In this document: positions 17,259 through 26,326 of the stretch, in pieces
Layout of the letters: each line of letters opens with the position of its first letter
Numbering within the stretch: the first letter of the stretch is position 1
From: Mycobacterium sp. E796
Lineage (GTDB): Bacteria; Actinomycetota; Actinomycetes; Mycobacteriales; Mycobacteriaceae
DNA: 60,941 nt
Assembly: GCF_001672815.1 (NCBI RefSeq)
Contig: NZ_LZKK01000019.1
Location: 1 to 60,941, forward strand
Direction of reading: 5' to 3'
Made by a program: the position numbers and the translations under genes
Notes under the pieces: generated by a model
Seen by the model: the letters and a program-made list of their open reading frames with translations, nothing else
Told to the model about the DNA's origin: nothing
Database searches by the model: none

Positions 17259-18758
17259 TCAGGCGGCGGCTTCGGGCCTTTGGTGCTCGACCAGATCACG
17301 CGCGCGCCCGCCTGTCTCGGACAACCCATCGATCCGCACAGTGCCGCCCGTCGCCTCGTACTGGCGCTGCCAATCGGTGATCGCCTGATGCGCGGCATGG
17401 TCGAGGTACTGAGTCGAAATGTTCACCGTGACAAGGGCTCCGGTCGGGATGGACGCCAGCACACGGGTCAGCCGGGGCAGGGCGAGGAAGGTGCAGGCCG
17501 GCCCCTCGATCACCACGCGCCAGTCGTCGCCGACCGGCTTCGCGTCGACCTTGACCCGGATCACCCGCCATCCGGTCAACACGACGGCCAGGGCCAGTCC
17601 GATCATCACCCCGTGCAGCAGGTTGAGGAAGACGACGCTGACCGCGGTCACTACGTAGACGGCGAGATCCCCGTGCTTCATTGCCGTTTCGATGTGCGCC
17701 GGCTTCAACAGCTGGATACCGATAACGATCAGCAGGCCCGCCAGCGCCGCGGTCGGGATCTGCTCGACCAGTTCAGCGAACGGAACCGTGAACAGCAGGA
17801 TCCACACGCCGTGCATGATCGAGGAGGCGCGGGATTTCGCGCCCGCGTTGACATTCGTTGAGCTGCGGACGATTACACCCGTTACCGGAAGCCCGCCGAT
17901 GGTCCCGGACAGGAAGTTCGCGGTGCCCTGCCCGATTAACTCGCGGTCGAAGTCGGTGCGCGGGCCGTTGTGCATTCGGTCCACCGAGACCGCCGACAGC
18001 AGGCTTTCGACGCTGGCAATCAGCGTGACGGTGATGACGCCGATGGCCACCGCGCCCCAGTTGCCGTGCGGAATGTCGGGCAGCCGCAGCGCATTCAGCG
18101 GCGACTCGTCGATCTCGATCCGTCGCACGTGGAACGGCAGCACGAGCGAGACGACCGTCACCGCAACGATGGCCACCAGCGGTCCCGGCACGAAGCGCAG
18201 CCGAGCCGGAACCCAGCGCCAGGCGATCAAGATGACGATCACCAGTGCGCCCAGCAGCGCCCCGGGCCGATGCGCATCGATGATCTGGCCCGGCAGGCCG
18301 ATCAGGTTGTGCCAGGCCGTGCTTTTGGATTTTCCGCCCAACAAGACGTGCGCCTGTTGCAGCGCGATCGTGATCCCGATCCCGGCCAGCATGGCGTGCA
18401 CGACGACCGGTGAGATCGCCAGCGCCGCACGCGCAACACGACTGAGCCCCAACAGAATCTGGAGCACTCCCGCGGTGGCGGTAATCAGACATGTTACGCC
18501 CCAACCGAAGTCGGAGATGAGGCCCGCGACCACCACCGTCAGGCCGGCGGCGGGACCGCTCACCTGCAACGGCGATCCGCCGAGGGACCCGACAATGATT
18601 CCCCCCACGATCGCGGCGATCAGCCCCGCCAGCACCGGTGCGTTCGAGGCGATCGCGATCCCAAGCGACAACGGCAGTGCGACCAGGAAAACCACCAGGG
18701 ACGAGGGCAGGTCGTGTCGGAGGATGGATCGTATACGTTCCATTTGAATGTCTTGCAT
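17259..18758 (-). CDS. SulP-family anion transporter
   Basis: 499 residues. About 11-14 transmembrane helices, beginning HDLPSSLVVFLVALPLSLGI and GGSPLQVSGPAAGLTVVVAG, both characteristic of SulP permeases. GQGTANFLSGTIGGLPVTG is the conserved central block. The C-terminal 90 residues form a STAS-like cytosolic domain. SulP proteins carry sulfate, bicarbonate or other anions; the substrate is not decidable here. M. tuberculosis Rv1707 is a likely relative. Start ATG has GAGGGAAG upstream, so it has a leader of at least some length. The 230-base gap upstream holds only a weak hairpin (18817-18834). Confidence 0.85.
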   Translation of the reverse strand: MQDIQMERIRSILRHDLPSSLVVFLVALPLSLGIAIASNAPVLAGLIAAIVGGIIVGSLGGSPLQVSGPAAGLTVVVAGLISDFGWGVTCLITATAGVLQILLGLSRVARAALAISPVVVHAMLAGIGITIALQQAHVLLGGKSKSTAWHNLIGLPGQIIDAHRPGALLGALVIVILIAWRWVPARLRFVPGPLVAIVAVTVVSLVLPFHVRRIEIDESPLNALRLPDIPHGNWGAVAIGVITVTLIASVESLLSAVSVDRMHNGPRTDFDRELIGQGTANFLSGTIGGLPVTGVIVRSSTNVNAGAKSRASSIMHGVWILLFTVPFAELVEQIPTAALAGLLIVIGIQLLKPAHIETAMKHGDLAVYVVTAVSVVFLNLLHGVMIGLALAVVLTGWRVIRVKVDAKPVGDDWRVVIEGPACTFLALPRLTRVLASIPTGALVTVNISTQYLDHAAHQAITDWQRQYEATGGTVRIDGLSETGGRARDLVEHQRPEAAA

Positions 18759-18988
18759 CGCTCGCTTCCCTCGTTAGGTGTAAGCGGGGAATGTTCCGAG
18801 CCCCGTATTTGCCCCTGGCTACTTCGGCGTAGCCTGTTGGCGCACAGGCGATTACAACAGCGCCATTCGGCGGTCAGAGCCTGGCTGCCTCGTTCGACGG
18901 TATTGGCGCGGCAAAGCGCGGGTCAAGCCGACCGGACGGGCGCATATGGAATGCAAATAATTTCGTTACGAGTTGTTTGGTTGACGAA

Positions 18989-20008
18989 TCAGAAGCCCGC
19001 CCCGTGGACTTCGTGCCCCGGAACCTCCACCATCAGGCCGCGGTAGGCCTGCTCGACGGTCGAGCCGTGGTTGATCACCGCGTCGACCTCGCGAGCGATC
19101 GGCATGTTCAGGCCAAACTCATTGGCGAACTCGGTGATCACGCTGGCGGCCTTGACGCCCTCGGCGACCTGGTTCATCGAGGCGATGATCTCGTCGATCG
19201 GCTTGCCGGCCCCGAGCTGTTCGCCCACGTGGCGATTGCGGCTGCGCTGGCTGGTGCAGGTCACGATCAGGTCACCGAGCCCGGCCAGCCCGGGGAAGGT
19301 GTCGGGATTGCCGCCCATCGCCACCCCGAGCTTGGTCATCTCGCGCAGCGCACGCGCGATCACCAGCGCGCGCGTGTTCTCCCCGATCCCGAGCGAATAG
19401 CCCATCCCGACGGCGATGGCGTAGACGTTCTTCAGCGCGCCGGCCAACTCGACGCCGATGACGTCGTCGGTGGTGTACACCCGGAACCGCCGGGTGCGGA
19501 ACAGTCCCGACAGCCGGGTCGCCAGGTGTTGGTCGGGCATGGCCAGCACCGCCGCGGCGGCGTAGCCCTCGCCGACCTCGCGCGCGATGTTCGGCCCGGC
19601 GAGGATTCCCGCCGGGTGACCGGGCAGCACCTCCTCGATGATCTGAGACATCCGCATGTTGGTGCCCTGTTCGAGCCCCTTGACCAGCGACACGACCGGC
19701 ACCCACGGCCGCAGCTCCTTGGCCAGCTCGGTGAGGACCCCCCGGAAGCCATGCGAGGGCACGCCCATCACGACGACGTCGGCGCAGCTGGCGGCCTCGG
19801 CAAAGTCGCTGGTGGCGCGCAGCGTAGAGCTCAGTTCGACGCCCTCGCCGAGGTAGCGCGTGTTGCGATGGTTGTCGTTGATGTCGTCGGCGGTTTCCGC
19901 CGAACGCACCCATTGCAGCGTCGGCCCGCGGCGCGCGCAGATCGACGCGACGGTGGTTCCCCATGATCCGCCACCGAGAACGACAACGTTGGGTTCACGC
20001 ATAGCCAT
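18989..20008 (-). CDS. gpdA1: Glycerol-3-phosphate dehydrogenase [NAD(P)+]
   Basis: 339 residues. The N-terminal Rossmann motif VVVLGGGSWGT binds NAD(P); VPSHGFRGVL, GPNIAREV, ELAGALKNVYAIAVGM and TRALVIARALREM include the conserved catalytic lysine region of GpsA enzymes. It interconverts dihydroxyacetone phosphate and sn-glycerol 3-phosphate for phospholipid synthesis, in the cytosol. Sequence and neighbours (monooxygenase, YajQ) match M. tuberculosis GpdA1 (Rv0564c). An upstream GTG at 20017 is rejected as start because the -10 box TACTGT overlaps it; the ATG at 20008 lies 7 nt behind that box. Confidence 0.92.
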   Translation of the reverse strand: MAMREPNVVVLGGGSWGTTVASICARRGPTLQWVRSAETADDINDNHRNTRYLGEGVELSSTLRATSDFAEAASCADVVVMGVPSHGFRGVLTELAKELRPWVPVVSLVKGLEQGTNMRMSQIIEEVLPGHPAGILAGPNIAREVGEGYAAAAVLAMPDQHLATRLSGLFRTRRFRVYTTDDVIGVELAGALKNVYAIAVGMGYSLGIGENTRALVIARALREMTKLGVAMGGNPDTFPGLAGLGDLIVTCTSQRSRNRHVGEQLGAGKPIDEIIASMNQVAEGVKAASVITEFANEFGLNMPIAREVDAVINHGSTVEQAYRGLMVEVPGHEVHGAGF

Positions 20009-20015
20009 GGCGATC

Positions 20016-20021
20016 ACAGTA
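20016..20021 (-). promoter_or_regulatory. -10 box of gpdA1 (leaderless)
   Basis: TACTGT on the minus strand, 7 nt before ATG 20008. It overlaps the alternative GTG at 20017 and so argues against that start. Confidence 0.5.
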
Positions 20022-20163
20022 TTGCCGCCACCGGAGATTTAGAAGCAGTTCACCAAGTGTGTGCCACTCGAAACCAAGGGCCCGACGGCAGGGGACTTCC
20101 GCCCCTACTTCCGCCGCCCGTCGTGCCCGATCGTCAAGGGACAGGTTCATACGAGGAGGATGC

Positions 20164-21561
20164 ATGTCCGGACGCGCTCGTTGCGGCCGCGTGTCCGCGT
20201 TGCTGTCGGTGGCCGCCCTTGCCGTGTTGCTCACCTCGCCCGGGATCGCGGCCGCCGACGACGGCCGTCCGCGCGTCAACCCGGAGGAACGGGCGGCGGC
20301 CATGATCCGGCCGGCGGTGATGTACCTTGCCGGTCAAAGCTACGGCGCGGTCCGGCTGCCGGACGGCCAGATCCTGTCTCAGTTCGGCCCCGGTACGACC
20401 ATGCCGTTCATCGCGACCTGGAGCTGCACCGGTTTCGTCGTCAACCCGGACGGCTGGGTGGCGACGGCCGGTCATTGCGTCGATTCCGAGAGCGCCAAGC
20501 TGCTGATCCTCAAGCGCGCGGCCAAGGAATACATCACGCAATTCCCCGACGCGCCCGAATCGCGGGATCCCACGACGACCCTGGACTGGCTGCGCAAGAA
20601 CGCGCGGGTCGAAGGGGACACCCCCGACCGGGGCCCCGAAATCAGCCTGGCGCTGTCATACGGCACCGGAACCAAGCTCGCCGGTAAACTCGCCGCCAGC
20701 GTCGTGGATTTCCGGCCGCTCGGCAAGGGCGACGTCGCCCTTCTCAAGGTGGACAAACATAACCTGCCGTCGTCGGAGCTCGCCACCGACGCCGATGTCA
20801 GCATCGGCACATCGGTTCTGGCGGTGGGCTATTCGCAGAGCACCGAGAACGTCACCGGTCCCTCGCTGGACCCGACGAACAAGAGCGGCAAGGTCAGCAA
20901 GAAGTCGACCATGGGTTCGGCCGCCGAGTATGAGATCGATGCCGCGGTCTCGGAGGGCATGAGCGGTGGCCCGACCGTCGACCTCAACGGCAAAGTGATC
21001 GGCATCAACAGCTTCGCCCCCGTCGGCGAACCGCAGGCGTTCAACTTCGTCGCGCCCGCCGACGGCCTCGCCGCGATAATGGCGAGCAAGGGTGTCAAGG
21101 CGACGCTGGGGCCCGCCGACGCCTATTACCGCAAGGGCCTGAAGCATTACTACGCGGGCCAATACAGCGAGGCGATCGACGACTTCGACCAGACGCTGTC
21201 GATGTCGCCCGACTATCCCGGGCTGGCCGATCTCCGCACGAGCGCGGCCAACCTGCGCCAGCAGCACGGTGACTTCTCGTTGCTCAGTGGGGCGAACCTG
21301 TGGTGGTACATCGTGAGTAGCGTTGTGCTGGTGCTTGCCGCGAGCGCGGGCTTCACGTTCCTGGTCGTGCGGAGGCGCTGGCCCGTAAGGCTTTTCGATC
21401 GCAGGTCACTTTCCCGCCGACGCCGCCTCAGCGTCGTGGGTACGCCACCGCCGAGCTCCGCGGAACCGCACTTCTGCGCCAACTGCGGGGCGGAGCACCA
21501 CCCCGCCGAAAGGTTCTGCCCGAATTGCGGCAAGAAAATATCCGTCGGGGCATCCGCGTGA
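20164..21561 (+). CDS. Membrane-anchored trypsin-like serine protease with zinc-ribbon tail
   Basis: 465 residues. Signal sequence (SALLSVAALAVLLTSPGIAA). A trypsin-like domain (about 35-300) has a complete triad: His104 in TAGHC, Asp190 in GKGDVALLKV, Ser267 in SEGMSGGPTV. A TPR-like pair (YYRKGLKHYYAGQYSEAIDDF, about 315-350) follows, then a transmembrane helix (about 377-398), a basic stretch, and a C-terminal zinc ribbon with two CxxC pairs (CANCG, CPNCG). Topology predicts protease and TPR outside and ribbon in the cytosol. It sits between gpdA1 and the monooxygenase, which I recall as adjacent in M. tuberculosis, so it is probably an accessory insertion. Start ATG has GAGGAGGA 4 bases upstream. 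Confidence 0.85.
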   Translation: MSGRARCGRVSALLSVAALAVLLTSPGIAAADDGRPRVNPEERAAAMIRPAVMYLAGQSYGAVRLPDGQILSQFGPGTTMPFIATWSCTGFVVNPDGWVATAGHCVDSESAKLLILKRAAKEYITQFPDAPESRDPTTTLDWLRKNARVEGDTPDRGPEISLALSYGTGTKLAGKLAASVVDFRPLGKGDVALLKVDKHNLPSSELATDADVSIGTSVLAVGYSQSTENVTGPSLDPTNKSGKVSKKSTMGSAAEYEIDAAVSEGMSGGPTVDLNGKVIGINSFAPVGEPQAFNFVAPADGLAAIMASKGVKATLGPADAYYRKGLKHYYAGQYSEAIDDFDQTLSMSPDYPGLADLRTSAANLRQQHGDFSLLSGANLWWYIVSSVVLVLAASAGFTFLVVRRRWPVRLFDRRSLSRRRRLSVVGTPPPSSAEPHFCANCGAEHHPAERFCPNCGKKISVGASA

Positions 21562-21566
21562 CCCGG

Positions 21567-23054
21567 CTATCCCGCTAGAGGTGCCCGGTCGGCCACCCGG
21601 CCGAACACCATCGACTCCTCGATGCGGTCGAAGCGGTAGTCGAGGGCATCGGCGAAGTAGTTCTGCCGCACATTCCACGGCCGACGGGTGCCCGACTTGG
21701 GCAGCGCGTGGCCCGACCGCTTCACGTAGTTGGCCTTGATGTCCCAGGACGGCTTGACGTCCATCGGCTCGTTGCCGCGGTGCGGGTAGGCGTGCGTGTA
21801 GCCGTGGGAGGCCATGTGCGCCATCAGCTTTGCCGTCGCCCGGGCGGTGATGTCGGCGCGCAGCGTCCACGACGCCTTGGTGTAACCCACACACCAGAAC
21901 AAGTTGGGCACGTCTTCCAGCATGTGCGCCTTGTAGACGAAGCGGTCGCGGTGATCGACCGGTTCGCCGTCGAGGCTGATGGCGGCCCCGCCCAGCGCCT
22001 GCAGCTGCAGGCCCGTCGCCGTGACGACGATGTCGGCGTCGAGGTGTGCGCCGGATTCGAGCACGATCCCGGTGGCATCGAAGTGGTCGATGCGGTCGGT
22101 GACCACCTCGGCGCGGCCGGCCTTGATCGCGTTGAAGAAATCGGCGTCGGGAATCAGGCACATCCGCTGATCCCACGGGTTGTACCGCGGCTTGAAATGG
22201 ACGTCGACCGCGTAGCCGGCGGGCAGCTTGCTGATCGCCCGGCGCCGCAGCAGCCACCGCACGAAACCCGGTGCCTTGCTCGACAGCAACACGAACACCG
22301 CCTCCATCAGCGCGGTGTGAATCCGGAGCAGCAGATGGGACGCCCTGCGCGGCAACAGCTTACGAGCGACCGGGGCGACCTTGCCGTACTTGGACGCCGA
22401 GACCAGATACGTCGGCGATCGCTGCAGCATGGTCACTTTTCCCGCGCGTTCGGCCATCGACGGGATGAGCGTGACGGCGGTCGCCCCGCTCCCGATGACG
22501 ACGACCTTCTTGCCGGCATAGTCCAGGCCCTCGGGCCAGCGTTGGGGATGCGCGACGGTGCCGCCGAACCGCTCGATGCCGGGAAACTCGGGCAGGTAGC
22601 CCTCGTCGTAGTTGTAGTAGCCGCTGGCGAAGAACACGAACCGGCCGCGCACAGTCTTGCTGGCCCCGTCCTCTTCGACGGTGACCGTCCACGTGTCGGT
22701 GGACGAGTCCCAATCCGCCGCGCGCACCCGGCTGTTGAAGCGGATGTGGCGGTCGATGCCGTACTTGCGCGCGGTGGCGCTCAGGTATTCGCGGATGTGG
22801 GCGCCGTCGGCGATCCCCTCCTTGCGGGTCCACGGCTCGAACGGAAACGCCAGCGTGAACATGCTGCTGTCGGAGCGAACGCCGGGGTAGCGGAACAAGT
22901 CCCAGGTGCCGCCGATCTGCGCCCGCCGCTCCAGGATGGTGTACGTCGCGCCGGGGTTGCGCTCGGTGATCCGGTAGGCCGCGTCGATGCCGGAGATGCC
23001 CGCGCCGACGATGATGACGTCGAACTGGTCCACCTGCTGCGGAGTCACCGTCAT
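21567..23054 (-). CDS. Flavin-dependent (Baeyer-Villiger type) monooxygenase
   Basis: 495 residues. FAD motif VIIVGAGISGIDAA at the N-terminus, the Baeyer-Villiger fingerprint FGGTVAHPQRWP (pattern FxGxxxHxxxWP), and the NADPH motif VVVIGSGATAV are all present, as is the typical ERRAQIGGTWDLFRYPG. It would insert oxygen next to ketones or oxygenate heteroatoms, using FAD and NADPH. It corresponds to M. tuberculosis Rv0565c, a relative of EthA. The start MTVTPQQ is chosen over an ATG 24 bases upstream because GAGG precedes it at good spacing. The stop is 5 bases from the convergent protease gene. Confidence 0.9.
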   Translation of the reverse strand: MTVTPQQVDQFDVIIVGAGISGIDAAYRITERNPGATYTILERRAQIGGTWDLFRYPGVRSDSSMFTLAFPFEPWTRKEGIADGAHIREYLSATARKYGIDRHIRFNSRVRAADWDSSTDTWTVTVEEDGASKTVRGRFVFFASGYYNYDEGYLPEFPGIERFGGTVAHPQRWPEGLDYAGKKVVVIGSGATAVTLIPSMAERAGKVTMLQRSPTYLVSASKYGKVAPVARKLLPRRASHLLLRIHTALMEAVFVLLSSKAPGFVRWLLRRRAISKLPAGYAVDVHFKPRYNPWDQRMCLIPDADFFNAIKAGRAEVVTDRIDHFDATGIVLESGAHLDADIVVTATGLQLQALGGAAISLDGEPVDHRDRFVYKAHMLEDVPNLFWCVGYTKASWTLRADITARATAKLMAHMASHGYTHAYPHRGNEPMDVKPSWDIKANYVKRSGHALPKSGTRRPWNVRQNYFADALDYRFDRIEESMVFGRVADRAPLAG

Positions 23055-23160
23055 CGTGAGCCTCGCTTCGAAAACCACCGCGAGCCGAACGACACTGCGA
23101 GAAGTGGCGCGCGATTTCGCAGTGGCGTTGGGCTCGCGGATCCGACGGGGGTGCCCATAG

Positions 23161-23652
23161 CTACCGATAGTTGACGAACTGCAGCGCCACGTCCAGATCG
23201 GCCTGCTTCAGCAGCGCCTGCACGGCCTGCAGATCGTCGCGCTTCTTGCTGCTGACGCGGATCTCGTCGCCCTGGATCTGCGTCTTGACGCTCTTGGGGC
23301 CCTCGTCGCGGATCAGCTTGGTGATCTTCTTGGCGTTCTCACTGCTGATGCCCTGCTTGAGGGTGCCGCTGACCTTGTAGGTCTTGCCGGAGGCCTGCGG
23401 GTCGCCCGCGTCGAAGGCCTTCATCGAGATGTCTCGGCGGATCAGCTTCTCCTTGAAGACGTCGACGGCGGCCTTGACCCGCTCCTCGGTGGACGATGTC
23501 AGCTCGATGGCCTCGTCGCCCTTCCACTCGATCTTGGTGTCGGTGCCGCGGAAGTCGAAACGGGTGGCCAGCTCCTTGGCGGCCTGGTTGAGCGCGTTGT
23601 CGACCTCCTGCCGGTCGACCTTGCTGACGATGTCGAACGATGAGTCCGCCAT
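23161..23652 (-). CDS. YajQ/UPF0234 family nucleotide-binding protein
   Basis: 163 residues. Start [20 protein letters not shown], internal [15 protein letters not shown], and the [16 protein letters not shown] segment are diagnostic of the YajQ family; length matches. Family members bind nucleotides (cyclic di-GMP in Xanthomonas) and RNA. The function in mycobacteria is unsettled. It corresponds to Rv0566c. Readings beginning further upstream run across the tRNA gene, so the ATG at 23652 with GAAGGGACGG upstream is used. Cytosolic. Confidence 0.93.
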   Translation of the reverse strand: MADSSFDIVSKVDRQEVDNALNQAAKELATRFDFRGTDTKIEWKGDEAIELTSSTEERVKAAVDVFKEKLIRRDISMKAFDAGDPQASGKTYKVSGTLKQGISSENAKKITKLIRDEGPKSVKTQIQGDEIRVSSKKRDDLQAVQALLKQADLDVALQFVNYR

Positions 23653-23732
23653 TCGATCCGTCCCTTCTTGCGTGATAGCCGGGGTGATAGCCGTTTGTGC
23701 CTTGTCTACCCGTTCGTTGTAACCTGTCTGGC

Positions 23733-23818
23733 GGCAGGTTGCCCGAGCGGCCAATGGGAGCGGACTGTAAATCCGTCGGCTTACGCCTACACAGGTTCGA
23801 ATCCTGTACCTGCCACCA
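23733..23818 (+). tRNA. tRNA-Tyr (GTA)
   Basis: 86 nt including an encoded CCA. The acceptor stem GGCAGGT pairs with ACCTGCC. Anticodon loop CTGTAAA carries GTA at 23767-23769. A long variable arm (class II) lies between the anticodon and T arms, and the T loop is GGTTCGAATCC. All agree with bacterial tRNA-Tyr. Confidence 0.97.
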
Positions 23819-23903
23819 GTTTTAGCGGCGGTGTCTCCTACGAAGCGCGACGGCCAGCGATAAATCACCTGTGCCGGCCCATTGGCGTGGCTCAAAACAA
23901 CGG

Positions 23904-23917
23904 TTAGGTTAACCTTA
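23904..23917. promoter_or_regulatory. Palindromic operator candidate upstream of Nramp-like gene
   Basis: TTAGGTTAACCTTA contains the perfect 10-base palindrome AGGTTAACCT (23906-23915), about 50 bases before the transporter's start. The half-site resembles TTAGGTTA of the IdeR box but lacks its central bases, so a DtxR-family metalloregulator such as MntR is a guess. Confidence 0.45.
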
Positions 23918-23968
23918 CTTCGGCCCCGGGCGCGGGGGGCGTCAGTCGCACGAAGGAGTTGGTCAAGG

Positions 23969-25261
23969 GTGACCGAAACAACCACACCGGTGGCCGAGCC
24001 GTCAGATCAGCCGCCCGAGTCGGTATCGCGCCGCGGTCGGTGGCTGCGCTGGGGACTGCTGACGGTGTGGGGCCCGGGGCTGGTCGTGATGCTGGCGGAC
24101 ACCGACGCCGGGTCGCTGATCACCGCGTCGCAGTCCGGCGCGCAATGGGGCTATCGGATGGTCCTGCCGCAGCTGATCTTGATGCCGATCCTCTATGTCG
24201 TGCAGGAAATGACGGTGCGGCTGGGCATCGTCACCAAGAAGGGGCACGGCGCGCTGATCCGGGAACGGTTCGGCCGCTTCTGGGCGTGGGTATCGGCGTT
24301 CACGCTGTTCGCGTCGTCGATCGGGGCGCTGCTCACCGAGTTCGCCGGCGTCGCCGGGGTCGGAGAGCTGTTCGGTGTCTCGCGCTGGGTGAGCATCCCG
24401 ATCGCGACCGCCGCGCTGCTGGCATTGGCGCTGACCGGCAGCTACCGGCGCGTGGAACGCATCGGCCTCATCATCGGCTCGGCCGAACTGGCGTTCCTGG
24501 TCGCGATGGTGATGGCGCGGCCCGAGCCCAAAGCCTTTGTGGAGGGCCTGAAGTCGATGCCGCTGGGCAACTCGTCGTATCTGCTGCTGGTCGCCGCCAA
24601 CGTGGGCGCCGTCATCATGCCCTGGATGGTGTTCTACCAGCAGGGCGCGGTGGTCGATAAGCACCTCTCGGTGGCCACGATCCGCCAGGCGCGCCACGAC
24701 ACCCTCGCGGGCGCCGTGCTGACCCAGCTGATCATGATCTCGGTGGTGGTCACCGTGGCCTCGACGATCGGGGCCCATGGCGGCGAGGCCGCGCTGAACA
24801 CCGTCGGCGACATCGCCAACGCGCTCACGCCCTACCTGGGCCGCGTCGGTGGCACAGTCCTGTTCGGGCTGGGCATGCTGGGCGCGGCGCTGGTCGCCGC
24901 GATCGTGGCGTCCCTCGCCGGCGCCTGGGGACTGTCCGAGGTGTTCGGCTGGAAGCACACCCTCAACCAGCGGCCCAACCGGGCAACCGCGAAGTTCTAC
25001 ATCACCTACGGGCTCGCGCACATCATCGGCGCCGCGCTCGTGCTGGCCAGCGTCGACCTGGTCCACCTCGCCGTCGACGTCGAGGTGATGAATGCCCTGC
25101 TGCTGCCCATCGTGTTGGGCCTATTACTGGCGCTGGAATCCCGTGCGCTGCCCGACGAGTGGCGCATGCGCGGACCGCGCAAGTACATCGCGTGGGCCCT
25201 ATGCCTGGTCGTGATGGGCTTCGGCCTGTACATGGTCCCGCAGGCTCTCGGCTTCACCTAG
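23969..25261 (+). CDS. Nramp-like metal transporter with atypical motifs
   Basis: 430 residues, about eleven transmembrane helices. The [24 protein letters not shown] segment is the TM1 region of Nramp proteins, but the canonical DPGN reads as DAGS. In TM6 the canonical MPHN reads as MPWM (residues [12 protein letters not shown]). Canonical Mn/Fe transporters coordinate metal through these motifs, so the substrate may differ, possibly magnesium as in NRMT-type relatives. GTG 23969 is chosen since GAAGGAG precedes it; an in-frame start at 23882 would include the operator-like palindrome. The stop shares CTAG with the convergent CDF gene. Confidence 0.8.
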   Translation: MTETTTPVAEPSDQPPESVSRRGRWLRWGLLTVWGPGLVVMLADTDAGSLITASQSGAQWGYRMVLPQLILMPILYVVQEMTVRLGIVTKKGHGALIRERFGRFWAWVSAFTLFASSIGALLTEFAGVAGVGELFGVSRWVSIPIATAALLALALTGSYRRVERIGLIIGSAELAFLVAMVMARPEPKAFVEGLKSMPLGNSSYLLLVAANVGAVIMPWMVFYQQGAVVDKHLSVATIRQARHDTLAGAVLTQLIMISVVVTVASTIGAHGGEAALNTVGDIANALTPYLGRVGGTVLFGLGMLGAALVAAIVASLAGAWGLSEVFGWKHTLNQRPNRATAKFYITYGLAHIIGAALVLASVDLVHLAVDVEVMNALLLPIVLGLLLALESRALPDEWRMRGPRKYIAWALCLVVMGFGLYMVPQALGFT

Positions 25262-26250
25262 CCGGTGTGCGCCGGGTAGGCGTGCACGAGCGCGCTGTCG
25301 AGCCGGGGCACGGCGTGGGTGAGCTGGTGTTCGGCGTCGTGCGCGATGCGGTGGGCGTCCTCGAGGCTGGTGGTGGGATCGATGTCCAGCTCGGCGTCGG
25401 CGTGCAGGCGGTGCCCGATCCAGCGCATCCGAACCCTGCGCACGCTGCGCACGCCGGGCCGCGCGGCCAGCGTGGCTTCGGCGGTGTCGATGAGCTCGGG
25501 GTCCACGGCGTCCATCAGCCGGCGGAAGATGTCGCGCACGGCACCGCGCAGCACGGCCAGGATCGCCACCGTGATGATCAGGCCGACGATCGGGTCGGCC
25601 AGCGGGTAGCCGAGGGCGACGCCGCCGGCGCCGAAAAGCACGGCGAGCGAGGTGAATCCGTCGGTGCGGGCGTGCAGGCCGTCGGCGACCAGGGCGGCCG
25701 ACCCGATCCGGCGCCCGATCCGGATCCGGTACACGGCGACGACCTCGTTGCCGAGGAAGCCGATCACGCCGGCGGCCGCGACCCAGCCGACGTGCTCGAT
25801 GGCGACGGGGTGGATCAAACGCAGGATGGCTTCGTAGCCCGCGACGATCGCCGACAGCGTGATCATGCCGATGACGAACAAGCCGGCGATGTCCTCGGCC
25901 CGGCCGTAGCCATAGGTATACCGCCGCGTCGCGGGGCGGGTGCCCAACGCGAACGCGACCCACAGCGGGACCGCGGTCAGGGCGTCCGAGAAGTTGTGGA
26001 TGGTGTCGGCGGCGAGGGCGATCGATCCGGAGACGACGGCGATGACCACCTGCACGATCGCGGTCGCGCCCAGCCCGACCAGGCTGACTTTGACCGCCCG
26101 GATGCCGATGGCGCTCGATTCCAGGGCGGTGTCGACGCTGTCGGCGGCGTCGTGGCTGTGCGGGACCAAGAGCTGCGCCACGATGCCACGAAACCCGTGG
26201 GCGTGTTCGTGATCATGCCCATGGTCGTGGCCATGGCTATCTGCATGCAT
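25258..26250 (-). CDS. Cation diffusion facilitator (zinc/cobalt efflux)
   Basis: 330 residues. A His/Asp-rich cytosolic N-terminus (HADSHGHDHGHDHEHAHG) precedes six transmembrane helices. TM2 has DTIHNFSDALTAVP with the HxxxD pair, TM5 has ADGLHARTDGFTSLAVL (HxxxD), and the C-terminal cytosolic domain ends HRIAHDAEHQLTHAVP. These are the metal sites of CDF proton antiporters exporting Zn(II) or related ions. Relative: M. tuberculosis Rv2025c. The longer reading upstream is rejected because TATTAT lies 6 nt before this ATG. Confidence 0.92.
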   Translation of the reverse strand: MHADSHGHDHGHDHEHAHGFRGIVAQLLVPHSHDAADSVDTALESSAIGIRAVKVSLVGLGATAIVQVVIAVVSGSIALAADTIHNFSDALTAVPLWVAFALGTRPATRRYTYGYGRAEDIAGLFVIGMITLSAIVAGYEAILRLIHPVAIEHVGWVAAAGVIGFLGNEVVAVYRIRIGRRIGSAALVADGLHARTDGFTSLAVLFGAGGVALGYPLADPIVGLIITVAILAVLRGAVRDIFRRLMDAVDPELIDTAEATLAARPGVRSVRRVRMRWIGHRLHADAELDIDPTTSLEDAHRIAHDAEHQLTHAVPRLDSALVHAYPAHTG

Positions 26251-26256
26251 ACGCAG

Positions 26257-26262
26257 ATAATA
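26257..26262 (-). promoter_or_regulatory. -10 box of CDF gene (leaderless)
   Basis: TATTAT on the minus strand within an AT-rich patch, 6 nt before the ATG at 26250. Confidence 0.6.
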
Positions 26263-26326
26263 ATTTATTGGGATGGCGATCGCGAACTCGAGTCGGCGGC
26301 AGCGGCGTAAAGCCTCACGCTTTCCT

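Noticed and set aside
16490..17398. Long minus-strand reading frame of about 300 codons with Gly-rich repeats opposite the PE_PGRS gene
   Set aside because: It only looks like PGRS within the inverted segment. Elsewhere it is the complement of the sense repeats and it runs into the SulP gene. It is better explained by an inversion in the plus-strand gene.
18817..18834. Hairpin GGCTAC-TTCGGC-GTAGCC in the leader of the SulP gene
   Set aside because: Six base pairs only, no U-tract and no switch-like partner. Could be a weak leader structure but not supportable as a riboswitch or terminator.
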